Positions 62,718 through 64,000 of a stretch of 64,000 bases of DNA are shown piece by piece (within the stretch, counting starts at the first letter, position 1; every line of letters begins with the position of its first letter). The DNA is from Candidatus Methanohalarchaeum thermophilum (GTDB lineage Archaea; Halobacteriota; Methanonatronarchaeia; Methanonatronarchaeales; Methanonatronarchaeaceae): positions 62,001 through 126,000 of the forward strand of contig MSDW01000002.1 in assembly GCA_001914405.1 (NCBI GenBank), read 5' to 3'. Made by a program: the position numbers and the translations under genes. The notes below the pieces were generated by a model. It worked only from the letters and a program-made list of their open reading frames with translations, was not told where the DNA came from and made no database searches.

Positions 62718-62823
62718 GTGGATATAGGAGGAAAATTGTTCATTTGGTCATTGGTTCATGGGATATCAAAAAAGATGTTTTATTATTTAAGGATGCGGAA
62801 GAGAACAAGAGATGAGAAGGTAC
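62718..62823 (+). pseudogene. Possible gene start cut by IS element
   Basis: AGGAGG at about 62727 is followed by TTG and an open frame MFIWSLVHGISKKMFYYLRM-RKRTRDEKVL, then directly into the right end of the TnpB element at 62824. It may be the 5' end of an unknown gene interrupted by the insertion, or chance. Low support. Confidence 0.25.
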
Positions 62824-64000
62824 TGACTTCTCCCATGGCTGAAGCATGTGGGGTTCTCCAGTCGAACACCGTTCAACATTTGGCTTCACCTTTCTCTGCT
62901 GGAGTTCTGGGCACAGCCAGTAGCGCCCCCACCTCGGATAGAAGTCTTCGAACAGACTTACCCAAAACTCGTTTAGCAATATTAGACGCTCCATCTTTAT
63001 CCGCATTATCCTCCAAACCACAATCCCTACAAACAAACTTTCCTTGTCCAACCCTCTCCATGTTTTGACTTCCACACCTATTGCAAGTCTTCAAGGTATC
63101 CCTCTCATCCACTTCAACAACCCTAATTCCTTCCCACTCAGCCTTATATTCGATGAAACGCTTCAGTTTGTCAAAAGGGAACTTATGAAGTTTACCGTTG
63201 AACCTTCTACCCTTATCCTCTTGTTCTCTAATCCCCCTCAAATCACCAATAACAATAATAGCATCTCTATCCTTCGCATCTCCAACTATTTCCCTACCAA
63301 TCTAGTGCAGACGATCTTCCACTTTCCTCGATTCCTTACTCCCTATCCTCTTGATTACTTGTTTCCCTTTTCTAACCTTTTTCTTTCCAATTTTCTTACG
63401 GAGCATCTTATAGTACTCTCTAATCTCCCAGACCTCCTCCCCATAAAACTTCGTCTCACAATTCAATAACACCACAGACATTACAACCCACCAAACACCC
63501 ATATCCACAGCGATTACATCCAAAAAAGAAGAAGGACAATCAGGACAAATAGCTTCAAACTCAACCTCCCTCTTGATCACAAGATGAACAAACCAGTTCC
63601 CATCCTCCTCATGCTTAACCTAGTTCAGAATCGCCAAACTCACACTCTTCAACATCCCCCCTATCCTTTTGAGGAATTATCACCGAACACCAAATTGATT
63701 CACCACGCTCTTTTTCAGGGTTATAAACAGGAATTTTCACCCAATAACTGGAAATCCCCGTATCCTGCTCTTCCAACTTCATAACATCATTTCTAAGTCT
63801 TATCGGCTGTTTGTTTTCCGGATTGTTTTGAATTACAACTCTTCTCGCTTGTTGCTTTGTAGCAGAATACAATTGAGAGTCTTCTCCATCCACAGCTTCT
63901 TGAAATGCTTCATACTCCCTTTCTAACAGTTCTTCCTTGATATTTGTTAAGTGATGAAGTTTAACTCTAACAGTCCTCTTTAGCTTTCATATCAAACACC
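62824..64000 (-). mobile_element. Second copy of the 55556-type IS, truncated by window end
   Basis: The right end TGACTTCTCCCATGGC...GCATGTGGGGTTCTCCAGTCGAACA is the same as at 55556, and the tnpB beyond it is a close homolog. The tnpA and left end would lie past the window edge. Confidence 0.75.
62873..63990 (-). pseudogene. tnpB: tnpB with frameshifts and a TAG
   Basis: Homologous along its length to the intact tnpB at 55605. A shift just after the start (near 63980), a shift near 63595, and a TAG at 63302-63304 (RLH-stop-IGREIV, where the intact copy has Lys) divide it. The zinc finger CNRCGSQNMERVGQGKFVCRDCG and DNADKDGASNIAKRVLG remain. Not functional as read. Confidence 0.85.

Noticed and set aside
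61182-63304. In-frame TAG in iscB and tnpB as pyrrolysine codons
   Set aside because: TAG is used as a normal stop in the window (tes, mscS, the 49111 gene), both genes also have frameshifts, and no pyl genes are present here.

Overview
The window is about 64 kb of AT-rich archaeal DNA, almost certainly from a euryarchaeon. Evidence: archaeal EF-1 beta, Sm-like protein, FEN1 with a C-terminal PIP box, Orc1/Cdc6, family-B polymerase, CDP-archaeol synthase, a tetraether synthase (Tes) type radical SAM enzyme, the AMP/RuBisCO III pathway and the siroheme-dependent (Ahb) heme route. Cytochrome c maturation genes (ccmABCDE) show an organism with c-type cytochromes. Acidic, Lys/Glu-rich proteins plus haloarchaea-like IS200/IS605-derived elements suggest a halophile. 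My best guess is a Methanonatronarchaeia-like lineage, but no methanogenesis gene is present, so this is inference.

Layout. 0-1.2 kb: transposon debris. 1.3-7.7 kb: housekeeping (Zn-ribbon + EF-1 beta, argF, purD, pyrE, a mini Zn-ribbon, carS, tes, lsm, a Cys-rich winged-helix regulator). 7.8-13.8 kb: mobile elements (TnpB element, decayed TnpB element, noncoding elements) around a LOG-like gene, a small membrane protein and yggS. 13.8-16.8 kb: PolB2-like polymerase operon with a small protein and a RecA-like protein lacking a P-loop. 17-18.9 kb: noncoding element and YeiH exporter. 19.2-23 kb: AMP pathway (R15P isomerase, form III RuBisCO, AMP phosphorylase). 23.5-28.2 kb: DUF3887-YhfC protease, small membrane proteins, toxin/antitoxin remnants, two Orc1/Cdc6 relatives, then tRNA-His. 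28.4-36 kb: ccmEDCBA facing ahbA-ahbB-sirC-hemA-hemD-ahbC. 36-38.3 kb: FEN1 and a full Orc1/Cdc6. 38.3-49.5 kb: LysE exporter, split histone deacetylase-like gene, HyuA, malic enzyme, MscS, stress proteins, APC permease, phosphate permease. 49.5-64 kb: dense mobile-element territory with FxsA, methyltransferase, Nth, a broken CBS gene, a PanK-like kinase, nucleotidase, acetyltransferase and a metallo-beta-lactamase protein.

The main unusual theme is one family of IS200/IS605-like ends reused by very different cargo: TnpB elements (on -), an IscB element (on +) with a GC-rich omega-RNA-like leader, about ten 300-480 bp noncoding elements with structured interiors, and 49-57 bp 'solo' elements that are only one hairpin. 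Almost all lie in one orientation next to a TTTAAC/TTTATC target, often right at the 3' end of a gene. All tnpA copies are broken while two tnpB copies are intact. One noncoding element sits inside the decayed iscB. The second theme is the PolB2 + inactive RecA-like operon, which resembles in logic the bacterial ImuA-ImuB-DnaE2 mutasome.

Coordinates of element tips are good to a few bases. Frameshifts in homopolymer runs could be sequencing errors.
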